From Cyathus striatus (Eukaryota; Basidiomycota; Agaricomycetes; Agaricales; Nidulariaceae), in NCBI GenBank assembly GCA_025738555.1, contig JAOVFP010000002.1:3162001-3226000 (forward strand): a DNA stretch of 64,000 bases, read 5' to 3'. The position numbers and the translations under genes were made by a program. Under the pieces are notes generated by a model. That model did no database searches. It was not told the origin of the DNA and worked only from the letters and a program-made list of their open reading frames with translations. This document shows positions 63,988 to 64,000 of the stretch, piece after piece (position 1 is the first letter of the stretch; each line of letters starts with the position of its first letter).

Positions 63988-64000
63988 GGTATCAGTATTC

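Larger units (their letters stand above)
57282..64000 (-). mobile_element. Ty3/Gypsy chromovirus-type LTR retrotransposon, partial (5' end beyond window)
   Basis: The element reads on the minus strand: Gag at 63987-62458, Pol at 62440-58760, then about 750 bp of 3' non-coding sequence, a polypurine tract AAAAGGGGGATAC (58004-58016 on the minus strand) and the 3' LTR (58003-57282). Pol order is protease, reverse transcriptase, RNase H, integrase, chromodomain. Its 5' LTR must lie to the right of base 64000. Confidence 0.93.

Overview
This 64 kb window is nuclear DNA of a filamentous basidiomycete, most probably an Agaricomycete. Genes are dense and carry many short introns (about 45-70 nt, GT..AG). 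The gene set is eukaryotic and fungal: Npr3, Yvc1, Apc6, eIF1A, eS17, KGD1. The mobile elements (chromodomain Gypsy, Copia, hAT-like elements, a DUF6589 gene, a RecQ-like helicase) fit Agaricomycetes. The species cannot be named from the sequence.

Layout. 1-6 kb: end of an Ser/Pro/Ala/Thr-rich protein, an alpha/beta hydrolase, NPR3 (GATOR1, amino-acid signalling to TORC1) and an NAD-dependent epimerase. 6.4-17.7 kb: a nest of mobile DNA. It contains a 905 bp TA-flanked MITE, then an 8.6 kb element with 98-99% identical ~156 bp terminal inverted repeats. That element carries only two genes, facing each other tail to tail: a RecQ/TLH-like helicase and a DUF6589 gene. Two hAT-like elements with 8 bp target duplications have inserted into it, one inside the helicase and one in the ~50 bp gap between the genes. 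A truncated second copy of the first hAT-like element lies just outside. 17.9-20.2 kb: a decaying WD40 gene. 20-25 kb: a wax-synthase-like MBOAT protein and two tandem methyltransferases. 25-50.6 kb: mostly ordinary genes: Yvc1 vacuolar TRP channel, YANK-type kinase, macrodomain protein, sugar transporter, F-box/ankyrin-like protein, eIF1A, Apc6/Cdc16, eS17, 2-oxoglutarate dehydrogenase E1, a small unknown protein, Nop15/NIFK-like RNA-binding protein and a Dcg1-like Asp/Glu racemase. 50.7-64 kb: retrotransposons. A complete but dead Ty1/Copia element (TSD GAGAC) sits immediately beside a minus-strand chromovirus-type Ty3/Gypsy element that runs off the right edge.

The best candidate for an undescribed system is the two-gene helicase plus DUF6589 element at 7,404-16,009. 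Its compactness (both start codons within 40 bp of the TIRs, ~52 bp between the stop codons once the nested insertion is removed) says the two genes travel together. A second theme is CpG decay. The two Copia LTRs differ at six dinucleotides where CG in the ancestor explains TG in one copy and CA in the other. The in-frame stops of the Gypsy pol, the helicase and the WD40 gene are mostly TGA where arginine CGA is expected.

Two conserved housekeeping genes (KGD1, NOP15-like) each contain one single-base frameshift, which more likely reflects base errors in the assembly than gene loss. Coordinates of multi-exon genes give the outer limits of the coding region; intron positions in the text were chosen by eye from splice signals and protein continuity.
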